Shown: positions 11,879 to 25,599, numbered from the stretch's first letter. The stretch is 64,000 nucleotides of DNA from Epiperipatus broadwayi (GCA_028023455.1 JAQFVV010006245.1:7581331-7645330); one strand, 5' to 3'. The notes: a model not told the origin generated them from the sequence alone. Made by a program: numbers and translations.

Positions 11879-14378
11879 TGAAACAGTAAGATTCGTATTC
11901 GAATCTTAAGTTTCACCTTTTTCTGTCGTGTCTCTATCCTGCCCAAATTTAAACTTTTTGGTATCGAATTGTGTGTGTAGCAATATTAAAAATGTATAAA
12001 AATATGTAGAATTCAGCATAAACATGCACACATTTCGATCTCAAATTAAAGGCAATAAATAGGGATAAAATAATATAATTTAGATTTCTTTTAGTTATAT
12101 AATTTTGTATAATTTTAATCATTTATTTTGGATTATAAAGTTCGTATTTATTGCTTTGTTTAAATTTCGTTTAATAATAATTCTAAAAAAATCTGATGTA
12201 ATATTTAATTAAAAGTTAAAATAATCTTATGTTCCCTTTTTGTCTTTGAAATTTAAAAGCATCGGTCAGTGATAGATAATAGATTAATTAAAGAAAATTC
12301 CCCAAAATGTAATTAGTAAACGTAAAATGTAAACAATAGAACAGCAGCTTTTTTTAATTAAAAACCAACAAAATGCATTGATTATCCTCAGGGCAGATTA
12401 AGTAGAACCTAAAAATATCTTAACAAAAATGTGAGAGATCAAGATAAGAAAAGAGGCCATCTTAGACTTTCTGGAGACATGCACTTAAACTTTAGCTTTG
12501 CTCTCGATCACTGAGAGTCTCCAAAATATAAAATAATTTGTTCCTGCCAAGGTATGACCGAGTAAAGCACCTAGATTATTCTCCATCGGGAGATGGCCTA
12601 TCGGATGCCGAACTTTCCATTGCCCATCATAAATTCACCATGAAGATCTGCTGCCAGAAATAAATGAAAAAGCTGCTACTGCTGTGAAATGAAATGAAAT
12701 ATCTAAATACAAGAAAGAATTGCCAATCGTGAACCTTTTGCTGCTAAACTACTGGAATCAGAAAACTTCTTATAAAACAGGTACCTGTCTGTGTTCAAAC
12801 TCTAGAGTACTCTAATAATATGCTATAGCTAGTCTTCATACTACTTATCTAAATTATAAAATGTAAAAACTACCATATGTATAACTAAAACTGAATAATT
12901 AACTTAATGTGTAAATTTCTCTACTAATCTAGCTTCCCTCATTTTATCTTGGGTGCGTATTTTTAAAATCTACATTTTATCTATATTTATTATTTAATTA
13001 TTGCATGCTCATAATTGTCTCAATTTTCAAAGTTTAAATCTATGATCACTTGAAACAATGAATGCGTGTCAAATTTTCATTAATATTTACTTTCCTTAAT
13101 AACTTCACTTTCATATAAATCGACACACATTCAGTGCATCATTTATTGTAATGCAGGGTCTACTACTTCGCAAATGGCTGGCATATTAGTTGTAATAACT
13201 CCCAGTTTATATATGTTTTGTATTTATTAAATCTAATGAATAATTCTAGAAAATCACATTTCTTTGAGAGTCGCCAGAGTTCTTTAGTAAATGTTGGTAA
13301 TGTATAGCCGAGTCAGAAATCTATTTAAATCTCATCATAATCATTTATACAGTATACATGTGTTATGTTTTAGAGACGCAATGACCCATTCCGCCATGAA
13401 ATTTCCGGATTCTTCAGGGTTGAAATTAACCCCAGTCGTCCTACACAAGCGGGCATAATGGGTGCTCCCGTAGGATTTGACAATGTCATGCAGCCAGCCG
13501 GCAAATTGCGACACATACCACTTGTCCCTGGTTATGCTTATGTGACACCTTACTTCATCGGGCCGAGGCAGAGACCAGCCTGACAGTCTTATAAACTCAT
13601 TCACGGCATTGCAGTTTCAATATACTGCCATTCCATATCACCTTTCTAAAGCGTACCACATGTTCCTTTACTTAATTTTATTATTCTATATATCACTCCG
13701 CCTCTACATTATCTTCATAATTCACTCTCAAATAAATATTTGCCCTTAGTTATAAATAAATATTTTAATTAAATAAATATGTCTGCCATTATTCTTATAA
13801 CCCATACTTTAGACTCTTGCATTGCAAAGGTATAAATCCCTCCAGGCATGCATTGGAAATACTTACCCGAGAATTTTAGGTAGCTAGATTACGCCTCCAA
13901 CTAAATGAATTCCTTTTGTAAACAAATAAATAATGTATTCTTTGAAATATAATCATGTTGCAAATCCCGCTACTGAAGCTGTTAGTCCATAAAATATTAT
14001 TAGTAAATGTTTTATTAAAATGTGTGAATAAATAATTTTGAACTATACGTCTGCAGTTACGTTTCATTTATTCGATACCCATTCTATATAATATTTCCTC
14101 GATTATGTAAATATGAATATTTAATTAATATTAGTTTGATTATTGGCTAACTCAAGAATAAAATCATGAGTCTCTTGCATATCCCTGACCACCATGCCTA
14201 AGGAAATATTTACTAATGTCGCATCAGATGCGTTGTTTCGTGGATTGTATTGTGGAACCGATAAACTATATTCGAACTCAGTACCACGGGTGGCTTCGCT
14301 ACTCGATGGTGCTGCTGTTCTGTATGGTGGTCGAATTCTGCACTATGTTTACGAGTCACACGTTTTCTGACTGTTACA
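11879..14378. mobile_element. Nested 2,500-bp insertion with TG...CA ends
   Basis: Absent from the sister LTR, where the empty site reads CATAGG. The insertion begins TGAAACAGTAAG and ends CTGACTGTTACA; the two ends are inverted repeats matching at 10 of 12 positions. ATAG occurs at 11,875-11,878 and again at 14,379-14,382, a 4-bp target duplication. TG...CA ends with 4-bp duplication fit a long solo LTR of another retroelement. No direct terminal repeats were found, so a complete LTR element is unlikely, and a TIR transposon is the alternative. The left end folds back on itself: 11,879-11,917 forms a near-perfect hairpin of about 16 bp. Confidence 0.75.
13341..13604 (-). CDS. Unrecognised 87-codon ORF inside the nested insertion
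   Basis: Clearly GC-richer than its surroundings, with a balanced amino-acid composition (four W, several C, H and R) unlike translated AT-rich DNA. Segments such as SGWSLPRPDEVRCH and FMAEWVIASLKH look protein-like, but I recognise no domain. It could be the remnant of a protein carried by the element, or a captured exon. A second GC-rich patch lies at 14,175-14,378 against the right end. Confidence 0.35.
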   Translation of the reverse strand: MNEFIRLSGWSLPRPDEVRCHISITRDKWYVSQFAGWLHDIVKSYGSTHYARLCRTTGVNFNPEESGNFMAEWVIASLKHNTCILYK

Positions 14379-15275
14379 ATAGGTTTCCTCTTTTTTTTTA
14401 CATATTGTTATCATTTCTCTTGGAAATTCTTTACAACTGCCCTTCAAATGATTGAACGGGCAGATAATTTAAGTTATTTTTTCATGCTTTATGGTTTAAC
14501 AGCTAAAAAAAAAATATTGAAGAACTTTTATTTATAAGAACATAGAAAATAAGTCTGTTCTTGGCAATCACAAAAAGATGATAGCTTACTCTTCTAGTCT
14601 TTTATGGCTTTTTATACGTTCTCTTTCTGACGTTCTGGTGACATAACAAAATACTACTCAAATAAACCTTGATACCAAACAATTTCTTTACAGCAGTTTT
14701 CCCATGGTTTGTAATGTAAGTTTGGAGAAAAAGATACATGAAAATTAAATCCAAATTCGATTAGATTTTTCATATTATTTGTAAACCAAAATACAAAATT
14801 GATATCACAACCTTTATTCCCTTTATAAACACAAATAATTTACACATATATATTTTTTTAATAATAATATTTTTTTAAATTAATTTATAAACAAATATAC
14901 ATAACATAAAAACATTGAATTATATGTAATAATGTTACTATGGTGACTGCATTAATATACATGAAATATGTAAGATAATATCGATCCTATTTAAGTAAAC
15001 TTATATTGTACTGAATTGTTTTCAAAATTTATTTATTTACCTATATGTTTTTCCTGAGTTTGATTATAGTGAATTTTGTATTTTAAAGCAAGACTCAACA
15101 GTAAAAAATTCTATTTAAAAGCTTTAGGTTGCCATGGTGATCAATTTAAATCTATATTTACAAGATCTTCCATTATCTATCTATCTATCTATCAAGCAAA
15201 AGAAAAATCAAGCAAGATCAACAAACTTCTTTATATTTTTTTTAAATACCTTGATCATTAATCTGAATATTCACA

Positions 15276-18200
15276 ATATATATATATTGTGCCCTTTTCT
15301 ATAGGTCGGTAATAATTCATAACAGTCTATTACTAAAAAAATTTAAATTTAGAATATGTTCTTTTAATATGGTAATTGTATTAAGTCAATTATATCTTTA
15401 AAGTACAATTTAAAGCTAAAGAAAATACGTGGTATATAAAATTATAGCGAATTATTTAAAAAGTAGTTAAGTAAAGTTCAAAATATTGTTTCATATGGTT
15501 GTAAAAGCTGGCCATATTAAATAACACAGCTATAAAAATTAAAAGTATATTTAATAAATTTGATTTTAATAGTTTAAAATTTATAGTTAATAAATGCTAT
15601 GTTTAAATTTATAATCATATGTAATAGTCAAAATTAATATAATATATTTTAAAAATAAACTTTATGATGGTGAGAATTGTATTTAATTCTATATTTTTAA
15701 AATTATTCTTCCAAATTTTTTATAATTATTTTATATAATATAATAAGTGTATCAATTTTATTAATCTGGGCAGAGAAATAGATTGAAAATCGTCTGTCAA
15801 AGTTATTAATCATGTGATTTGTATACTATATACATTCACACACACGCTTGTTTGAAATAATAACAAAGTTTAAAATATTTTAAAAGTTATATTATAGAAT
15901 TGGATAGAATTATTGCCTATCATAAAAGTAAATAGTATTAAACATTAAGTTAACTATCGTATGTAATGTTTTAAGTAATGTAATAAAGACGAATACAGAT
16001 ATAATAAAAATTAAATATTTTATTTAAATAAAAATAGATAAATTGAATATTAAGAAATGGAATAAGTTATTAAATGTTATTTTAAAAGTTATTTTAAATG
16101 TTTAAATAGTTTTAATAAAATAATAATTTATTTAAAAGTAATATTTTAAATAATATTTTTTAAATTTTATTATGTCATAATTTCTAATTTTGAAATTCAA
16201 TTCTACTTGAAATTGAAAATATGTAAATTTGTTCTCAAGCTAAAGTAAGAATTAACCAATAGGAATAGGTATTCTTACAGACTATAAATATGAATTGCAC
16301 GGGGGTATAGGGGGAGATTAATAATGTATTGAAACTGGAGAAAGGTAAATTATAGCTATCAAAGAGATAGTATTTTAAAATTATTATTTTAGTCAATTTT
16401 AGTGCTCTCTCATAATTTATTTGCAAAAACTAATTAATATTTTAAAAATAACTTGCAAAAAAGAGAGTGTAAACTAAAAAAATATTTTAATAATTTCGTT
16501 TAACATGCTTTGTTAAATTTTTTAAAGTTCCTTTATCAGTAGTATTTTATCTAAAAATTTAACCTAGACTACGCAATAAAAATGGATATACTGTGGAATA
16601 AAATGGATAGAAATTGTAATACTGTAAAAATGTTTGGAATATTTATTGATACAGCTTTATTAATATTTCACCAAAGAACTGTTCTGGTACATAAAAACCA
16701 CAGCTCGGACATTATACGGAGTCTAAAAAATGTATTGAAACGTATTATGTATAAGCTTATTCAAGATTTATTTTTAAATGGTAATAAGATAATTATATAT
16801 TGCATGAATTATTTTATATAATATGATATTCAAAGGAGTAAAATGTTATATCCTTTCTAAAGGTAACATTTTTTTAAAAAATATTTTCGAGTGCAAAATT
16901 TAAGAAAAAAGAACAGGAGATTATGTTATAGAAGCATTTTTGATATTAAAATATCCGTTCTTAGAATTATTTAAAATGTATTTGGAAAAGATTTGTTCAA
17001 AAGTACTTGAAGTTTTTATTTTAAAAGAGATTTATAAAAAATACCAAATGAAAGTTTAAATGTATCAAGAAGGAAACATAGATAAAAAGTGAACACATAG
17101 ATGAATAAAAAAAATGGATCCATGGAAATACAAATAGTACTTAAAAGTTTATTGAATATTTTAAAGTTAAATTAGATGGATTGATGCATCAGATAAGCAG
17201 AGAATATTGGTAGAGAAGATTAAGAAGCTTCATGGGATTAATTAATATTATGATTTAATAATTATCATCCTAAATACTAAAACCAAGGATTATTTTCTAT
17301 AAATTTTATTAAATGGATTAATAATTATTTTTATTTTAAACTTTAACGCGCTTGGAGGAGAACATTTTTGGAAAACTCTAGAGAAAATAATAAGCATTTT
17401 GGACTTATCAGGAACTATTGTCAAGAAAATATGTAAATATAGTTTTGATTCCTTTTATTTTGTTAACCTAGTTTAAATCTAATTTTTTATATAAGATTAG
17501 GAAAAACATAAAAACATTAATTTATTAATATTAAAATTTTATAATATAACAATCTAATAATTTAGCTAAAAATATTTTAATATAAAGTGTATGGGTGTGA
17601 ATTTTTTTTTATATCTGCAATGCTCAAGTGGACAAAGGAAGCCTACTGAACACGATGACTAGATAAAGGTTATTGGTAATAATAATAACTATTGATAATT
17701 TATAATGTATATATTTTTTGTTTTCTTTAGATCATCCATAAATTGGAAGAATGAAGTGTGAAAGTTTTTTTTTTTTACTTATATGTACGCATTTCATACA
17801 ACATTTTAAAAAAACATTATGAGATAGGATTGATTTGAAAATATGCATACGACGATTTTTTTTTTTTATTAGTGATATAATCCAACATAACAAATAATTA
17901 TGTGATTCTTTTAAAATTTTCATGTTATAGGATATTCAAATATTGTCTAAGTAGATTGTATATGATTAAACATACAGAGTAATGAAGTAAGCAACTTTTC
18001 TTATGGAATCGTAAGATTGTTTAACTATTAATGAATTTTATTTATTGTTTTGTAAATGCAGATAGTTATTTATCGATGTAAGATGTGGAAAATCTTGAGA
18101 AATAATGTTGAGATAGTGGCTTGGAAGTACTTAGTGAACAGGAAACCAAGATGATGTTTTAAGAAATAGGATGTTATAAGGAATGGAAATAATATTTAGT

Positions 18201-20290
18201 CTTTATGTGAATGTCAGCATAGTTAACAAAGCCCTATGACTGATACACATTTTATTTGGACAGTGTTTATATTTCTTTAAATATTTGATGTTCTAATAAA
18301 GCTGAAGAAATAGCTTTAACATCGTCCCTATACTAGAGGATATTAGGCAGGTAAATGTCATACCTCTTCGCACTGTGCCATGATTTTGAGATATGTTAAG
18401 AGTAATACTCTAGCTTTCTTCCTTAATCCTATGCATCTGTTTTCGCTATCTTTATTTCATGTAACTGCATCGTTCAGTAAGATATGTTTAAGAGAAATGA
18501 TAAATAATTTAGAACTTAGGTTATGCTATCGTTTTGTATAAGATTGGTTTATTTACTTAGAAGGAATAGGACGTTATAACTTAAAATTGAAGATCCAAAG
18601 TATCCTAAGGAAAGAAAAGAATCATAGAATATATTTTGAATTTTATTTCGGAAATGAAATATAAACTTTTTTAAAATAAAGTATCTAAACAAAGATATTT
18701 TCTTTAAAGTGATAATAATTTTAAATGCTTTAGTATTATTTTTTTTAAGAGAAAAATAAGTATTGCATATTTTTTAAGATACAATAGTACAAAGTAAATT
18801 ATGTAAACAATATGCATAGTATATTTTTTTGTTTATTGATTAACAGAAATATATTAATGATTACACTTATATCATACTAAAGTAAGGCTTAAAGAAGAAT
18901 ATATTATGATTAGTAAACATTGTGTGATAAATACTAAAATCTAGTACTGAATTTTGGATAATATTTTGTGTAACATCTTTGACTTTGCAAGATGAAATTT
19001 TTTTTAATATTTTGAGAAATCCATACTCATTATAAAATTTTGTTTTCTATAGAATGTTTTTCTAAGTATGAATTTTTAAAATAGGATAGTTTAATAATAT
19101 TAAGGATAAAATGCTGTTGCTAATAAAGTAGATAAATATATTTGTAATAAGTTAACCATAATGAGAAACCAAATAGTAACATTTTTTTTTTAATTTTGTC
19201 CTAAATCTAAATAAAAATATAATTGAAATATAAATTATTTTTTTATAACCCGGTAGATCAAACTGTAAAGTAAAAAAGTTAAGGATATCCACTGTAAATA
19301 GTGTAAATAAATTGTTTATTTATTTGTTGTTAGTAATAAACTTTGTTAAATTTTGTTATTTCAAAAATTTTGTGTCCGAGTTATTTATTTCTCCACATCG
19401 CTGCATGAAATCACGATATATGCATAATAATCGAAACAAATATATAATTTTGCACAAAAAGATAAATAGAGAATTATTTTAAGAATTTTAAATATTTTAT
19501 TGGTATTCATTATAATTAAATAATCATAATCTTACATTATTTTATTGGTCATAAATCAGTTATCACAATATTATATTAAATTATATGCTATCAGTTGCCA
19601 CACATATTTTGTTTATCAGATTATTAAAATGCTACCACGTATTTATTTATTATATTCATGAAGGTAAAAGATTATATTATATTATTTCATTATTTTATTT
19701 TGGTAATAAAATTATAGTAAAAAGAAAAGATATACAGAATTAGTTAAACAATGAAGAATATTATTACTGTTATTTATTATTATTAGTTTCAGTGTAGTAG
19801 ATTATGACATAAAATCCCTTCTCATATTTTACTACCATATTTTTAAAATTAACTTAGAATAAACTTTATGAACCTGAGATTATTTTATTTGAGCTAGATT
19901 ATTATTAAATAGAAGATTAGGACTTAATTATTAGTTTAATCTTAGTGAGTAGAAGTTATTAAAGTCGTAAGAATACTATGAGTTTGTTATTTGAAATAGT
20001 AATAAAGGGGGGGGGGGATAGTGTTCTTATGCCATTGAGGTAGTATCCTGTAGGATATTGGCTCAATGTAATCTATCTTGTCACCTGTATTTTCACTTCA
20101 AGTCTCATGAAAATATTAAATATTTATTTAATTTATTTTTATAAACTGAACCTTATTCGTATTTTAAATTTGAGCTAGTGAAACATTTTAATTTCAATGC
20201 TGAATATTTTAGTTATTAATTATTAACTGAGATAGAACCCGTTTTATTTTATATCATATATTATCTGGAAGTGAGGATGCATGAGAGCAA
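15276..20290. other. 5 kb of AT-rich sequence without recognisable genes
   Basis: Starts with an (AT)n tract and GTGCCC. Dense TTTTAAA, ATTTAAAT and T/A runs. ORFs of 60-80 codons, such as at 16,235-16,426 and 16,582-16,821, have the low-complexity composition expected by chance. A run of nine or more G occurs at about 20,007, and a small hairpin at 20,033-20,068. Confidence 0.5.
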
Positions 20291-20295
20291 GGTTA

Positions 20296-20299
<4 letters not shown>

Positions 20300-20367
<68 letters not shown>
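20300..20367. repeat. (TA)n microsatellite
   Basis: About 68 bp of uninterrupted TA. Confidence 0.95.
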
Positions 20368-20371
<4 letters not shown>

Positions 20372-20759
20372 GAGAAGCTTGCAAATTTTTTTTTAACTAA
20401 ATAGTTATAAAAGTAAAATAACTGCAAATAACTAAGAACTATGTATTATTGTTGTGGTGGTAAATAATTAAATCTAGAGAATAAATTATCATAATTCACA
20501 AAAATAAAAGCTGCATTAAAATCTATATGATAAGCAACCAAGTCTTATTATATGCTTGCTTTAGCAAAAATAATGTCTTTTTATTTTTGAAAAATGATTT
20601 GAAATGCATACTTAGATAATTTTAGTAGAATATTATTTTTTAAAAATGAATAATTTTAAAATGAAAATAATGTTATTGAAAGGTATTTTTTAAAACAAAA
20701 GATTTAGTAAAATAATTTGTTGAAATGAAAATGAAAATTAAATTACAGTGTAGTACCAA

Positions 20760-21690
20760 GATTTATAAACATTCACTGCAATCATCATTTTTACTCATTA
20801 TCAATCCACTGTCAGTCCATCATCTCTGATCTCTAGCCTTTTTTCTCTACCTCACCCCAGCACACTTCCTTATTTCATCCATCCATCTCACATGTAGTCT
20901 CTTTTTAGGTCTTTTACAATCTCTTGGAATCCAGTTTAAGATTTTAACTGTCCATCTATTATCACCTCTTCTAATAATATATCATTCTACTCCAATTGTT
21001 TTTTAATCATTCAATGATGTCAGTAACCCCTGCTTGATGCCACCTATGTATTTTGTTTTGACTATCTTCTTATTATTTTTAACATGCATCTCTTTACTCT
21101 TTTTTGAGTGATCTGAAGTTTTTGTATTGCTCTTCTGTTAAGTGTCCAAATCTCAGATCCATAAGTAAGAACTGTAATCACATTTATTAAAAGCCTTTCT
21201 TTTTAAACACCTAGGCATATTTACTTTTATTATCAAGTTATTTCTACCAAAAACACTCCAACCAAGTTTAATTCTATGATTAATTTCATCCATTATATTT
21301 CCATCTGTAATAATTTGTAGTTTTTAATTTCTTCTAACTCATCATTATCAATCTTTATTTATATCTTTTGAGAAAATCCATTGAATATTACTTACTTTTT
21401 TTAACATTTACCTTTATTTATATTTTTTTAATTTTTAATCTGATAACTCTTGCAACATTTCCTGAAGCTCTAAAGCATAATTTGGAAAAAAACAACTGCA
21501 TTATCTGAAAAATATCTAGATTTTATTTCATTAGCTTTCCAGTTTAATTCACAAAATACATCTTGCAAAACTGCTGTAAAAGGTTTTGGAGATATGAAGT
21601 CATGCTGTCATACACCCTTTTTAATGTTAATCTTTTTAGTATCATTATGTAATTTAATTGTCACTGTTGTATTTTTATAAATATTCTTCA
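20760..21690 (-). pseudogene. LINE reverse-transcriptase and C-terminal relic
   Basis: Conceptual minus-strand reading, with stops and frameshifts, gives pieces in the right order for a non-LTR retrotransposon. ISPKPFTAVLQDVF and a decayed active-site region come near 21.5-21.6 kb. LTYGSEIWTLNRR and LQITQKRVKR follow near 21.1-21.2 kb, then RWTVKILNW, KRPKKRLHVRWMDEI and RKKARDQR near 20.8-20.95 kb. The order RT palm, LTYGSE-type thumb and RP-x-x-R-W tail is familiar from many animal LINEs. The 5' end, including the endonuclease, is missing, as is usual for 5'-truncated copies. Several in-frame stops make it inactive. It differs from the LINE at 32-35 kb in its C-terminal tail, so it is a separate family. 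Confidence 0.7.
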
Positions 21691-21699
21691 ACATATGAC

Positions 21700-22570
21700 A
21701 ATATTCAATGTTTTAATCACTGGAGAAATACTAATAGAATCCAATGGTTTTCATAATTTACAATTTCATCAATAGCAAAAAAAAAATCTGAGCAGAAGTA
21801 ACATGTGATTGAATATAACATGACTTTAAAAAGTTTTTAAAAATTTGGAATATTTTTACACAGTTTAAAGTGAGAAATTATTTTGTTAATAAAATAAAGA
21901 AAGTATTGTCTTCAACTTATTATTCAAGAACATAAAAACTTATAATTTTAAAATAAAGATGTAGTTGATGTCATCAAAATGTGACTTAAGCTTTTAATTA
22001 AATCAATAAACTTGCTGTTTGCAGATATTATTTAGAATATTTTAAAATTAAAACCAAACTAATATTTAAAATGTTTTGATGTGTTAAGAAAGTAAACAGT
22101 AGCTATAATGGTGTTGAAGTTATTTTTTATTACTAATTTAATTTCATAGATAACAGTTCATTTGATTATAAAAATATGGGAAATTGTGAGTTAAGCCCAT
22201 GCAAGTAGATAAAAGTATAGGCTAAATCATGCAGGAGATATATAGATGTAGGAATATAAACAGCAGATCAAACTAATAAAACAATTATTGAAGACTGTAA
22301 GTCTATCTATGATAACTATAGCAGGTGGATATAACAAAAAAAGCAGTCAGAGTGCTATGAACACAATACAAGTTATCATAAAGAATAATTGTACTAAAAG
22401 TAGATAATAATATGTGCTGTGCAATGTGCAAGACCATAGTAACTTCTTCAGATTTGTTGAATGAATAGGTTGCTATAAGATAGAATTCTTATATTATTTA
22501 ATAGATAAATATATTATACTCTGATTTAAGAGAATTTTTCACACTTTCTATTTCTTCTCCTGGATGAATG
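21700..22570. other. AT-rich sequence, no gene seen
   Basis: Possibly more of the LINE's decayed 5' part at the left edge; otherwise nothing recognisable. Confidence 0.4.
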
Positions 22571-22578
22571 TTAGTATT

Positions 22579-22694
<116 letters not shown>

Positions 22695-22699
22695 GCCAT

Positions 22700-25590
22700 T
22701 ACAATTTAGTCACTAGCTAAATTTATAGTAATGTGCATGTAGAAAAGGTAAACCAAAAATCATCATCACATTTTTATATAATCATAAATGAAGCTGTAGG
22801 GCATCCAAGTTCAAACCCTACAAGGTCCAGTTCTAAAAGCTTTAAACAGAGAAAGAATGGGTCAACAATTACATGCTTTACTTGTTTGTGTGTTGATAGA
22901 AAGGTAATACACACATTTAAACTATTTAATATTTAATTTTCTTTAAAAAGCAAAGTTATAATGCATACATATAGGCAATGTATGTGTAAATTATTTAATT
23001 GTTTTATATTTCAAATATTAAACATTTTAACTTTCTTTAAAACTAACCTATGCTTGATCAATTCTAATATTTTATTCTATGCTTTTATTTTGTTTTTCTT
23101 TAATTATAATTGGGATTTAAAAGTTACAGACTTAATTAAATAATTGGGTTATAATTACTAAGCTAGCAATCATATTATTTAAGGTTAGTTTATGAATGAT
23201 TTGAAAGAATGAAGGATGTGTGTACATTACATACAAAAATTTACATTTCCTAAATATTGAAAGAAAAGGAAGTATTAAATCTGTCAAATTATTTTTTTTG
23301 TACAATTTTTTGTTAAAAGAGGAAATCTGTTTAATCAGATATCGATCTTTGTAGCAATTTTTTTTTGTAAATAATTGTTTTTCACTTTGGAAGCTTATAA
23401 TGGGTCAGATCTCTAATTTTGAAATTGTCTTATCTCAAGATCTAAAGAAGGAAGCTCAAAGATTTGAAGTGTTACCTGGATGTTAAAAAAGAAAGAAAAA
23501 AAAAGAAAAGAAAGGAAATAAGGATTGAGTCTATTTTTTTTTTTTAAAACAAAAGTGTCTGGAAAAAGGATTAAACTTTTCAGTTGAAAAATAATATAGT
23601 TGAAAATAAATTAGAGATCTAATTAAAACAAATTTGTCCAAAAATAGCAAGTGATGCTATCTCTGATTAGTTAAGTTAGTTAAAAATTGGATATAAAAAG
23701 CTGTCTTGAATTATTATTAAGATTATTGTTTATGATTCAGATTATTAAACTATCCAATTGAATGCTGAAAATATAAGAAATGTCTGGCTAGAAAAATTAT
23801 ATGTATGTCCCATCAGTTCCGGACCATCTGGGGAAGCTGCACATCACATAGGAAAGAAAAGATGTGTCTAAAATAATATTCTACACCTTTCAACTGACCA
23901 GAGAAATAAGATGTTTTAATAGAAGGAAGAAAGCATTCACCTGCATTCAAAGAAGATGAATTAATCTACTGATAAATATTAATCATCAAGTCCAATTAAT
24001 TGTTACAACAACTGATTTTAAACTCAAGAAAATTTACAAATGGGAAAACAACTGCTGTATTTCATCCACATGCTTGACAGGAAGAGAAGAAAAATTAATA
24101 TAATGATTTCCAAATTGTCCACTAAAGCAAATAACCTCAATAGAGTCATCATCATCAAGTAGTTATACACCTCAAGAAAGAGATTGTTCCCACATAAAAC
24201 GGAAATAGTAGCTGCAGAAATATAGACATTATACAAGACAAGTTTGAACCCTTGGAAATTCGCCACAAACAAAAGATCGGTAATATGACTTTTTATATCT
24301 ATTTTCTTTATGATATCAGTCTTAATAAACATTTTAGCAATAAAGTGGTATATTTTATTTAAAGAACTTTTAAAGACTATTCAGATCAATTAAAAACAAG
24401 AATGTCTTACTAAAAATAACTTTGAGCTTCATAAATGACCTTGAATGTATGAAAATTATTTGTTTATTAATTTTACAATATTAATGTGTAAAACAATTTT
24501 TTTTTATGGTGTTATGATTTTAGTTTTAACTGATATATTATTATTATTTTGGTTTTTAATAATATTTTGTTATTATGGGATAAAACACGCACATACATAA
24601 TAATATTTTTATATGTGTATAATTGGGAGTGAATGTGAAATAATGAGTAGTATTAGAATATTAGATTATTTTGTTTCAAGTTCAGTATAGATTTCAGCAC
24701 TTGGAAGGGAGGGGGAGAAAATAATTTAAAACTCTTTTCTAAAACTTGCTCTTTCAATTTTACTAACATTTTTTTTTACATTCTATTTACATGTTGGATT
24801 TTTAAAGTATGTGTGCTAATGAGCAGATAATATTTTTTTTTAAATACTTTTCTCATGGAGTGAAAATCATGGTCAATGTGACGTCCAACTTAATACAAAA
24901 TACATTTGAAGGGAAAGGGGGAAGAACGTGAAATTAATCTGAGGATTGTAATATAATCAATTATTATTATTATTATTCATGTCAATTTTCATATTTATCT
25001 AGAAATTTTTATGTATATGTTAGAAATGTAGTAATAAATAGTAGTTTGTTTTATTAAACGAGGCGTATATATTTCATTAAGTGTAGTCTTTGTTAAGTGT
25101 GATTATTCATCATCATCAATGGTTGAAAATTAGTTATTTAAGATATAAGTAAATATGCTAAAATTAAGCAATAATTATGAATTTCTTCATAAAAATTAGT
25201 TTTATGTTTAGGCTTAGTCCTAGAGCTGTAGTTGAAACCCTTGTCATTATCGTTATTATTATCATCATCATCACCATCATCAACGTTTTAATTAATGAGC
25301 TGTTTAACTGTTTAAAGGCCATAAATAAATATTGATTTTATAATATTTAGTGATCTCTTAGTATTATTATAACCACATCCCATCATCTATTTCATGCAAG
25401 GATGAGTGAATTGCCATCCTAAATTAGTTATATATAATCTGAGCTAGTGAACTTATAAAACTATTGAAACACATTTGTTATGCTAAGATCTGAGAAATGA
25501 TTTATGTCTAATATACTCCACTTTGGTTTAAAGATGTTTTACTTTTACCTAAATATTAGTGCTTCTAGTGATATGGCTCAAAAAGCAAAA
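22700..25590. other. AT-rich sequence without supported genes
   Basis: A GC-richer stretch at about 23,810-24,300 contains a 102-codon minus-strand ORF (24,024-24,332) of no recognisable family. (TTA)n and (ATC)n patches occur at 24,960 and 25,250-25,280. Confidence 0.4.
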
Positions 25591-25599
25591 TCTTCCATT

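Larger units (their letters stand above)
2893..15275 (-). mobile_element. LTR retrotransposon (Gypsy-like), pol-deleted, with nested insertion
   Basis: Two near-identical direct repeats (2,893-6,109 and 9,524-15,275) both start TGTAACTGATGG and end ATATTCACA on the plus strand, the TG...CA rule for LTRs. The flanks are ATAT on both sides (2,889-2,892 and 15,276-15,279), consistent with a 4-bp target duplication but weak because the site is a (TA)n tract. Reading on the minus strand: the right LTR, three A bases, a TGG-starting primer-binding site, a gag-like coiled-coil ORF, a second ORF, an integrase C-terminal fragment, a purine tract GTAGAGGGGAGA, then the left LTR. LTRs of about 3.2 kb are nearly as long as the 3.4-kb interior. 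No protease, RT, RNase H or integrase core is present, so the copy is non-autonomous. Confidence 0.85.
9524..15275 (-). repeat. 5' LTR (right copy), interrupted by a 2.5-kb insertion
   Basis: About 3.25 kb after removal of the insertion and one ATAG. Small differences from the left copy include a 20-bp tandem duplication near 10,671-10,710 (TCTATTTAGATTTTTATGAC), an extra AACAATAATAT-like stretch near 9,804, a deletion near 11,236 and a longer (TCTA)n near 15,175. Confidence 0.85.

Noticed and set aside
20033-20068. TGAGGTAGT inside a small hairpin (CATTGAG...CTCAATG), reminiscent of the let-7 seed
   Set aside because: let-7 is conserved along nearly its whole mature length, and the match stops after about nine bases. 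The hairpin is only 36 bases, too short for a miRNA precursor.
22733-22936. 67-codon ORF with AGTTCAAACCC resembling a B box
   Set aside because: No matching A box, and the peptide has no recognisable features; compatible with chance.
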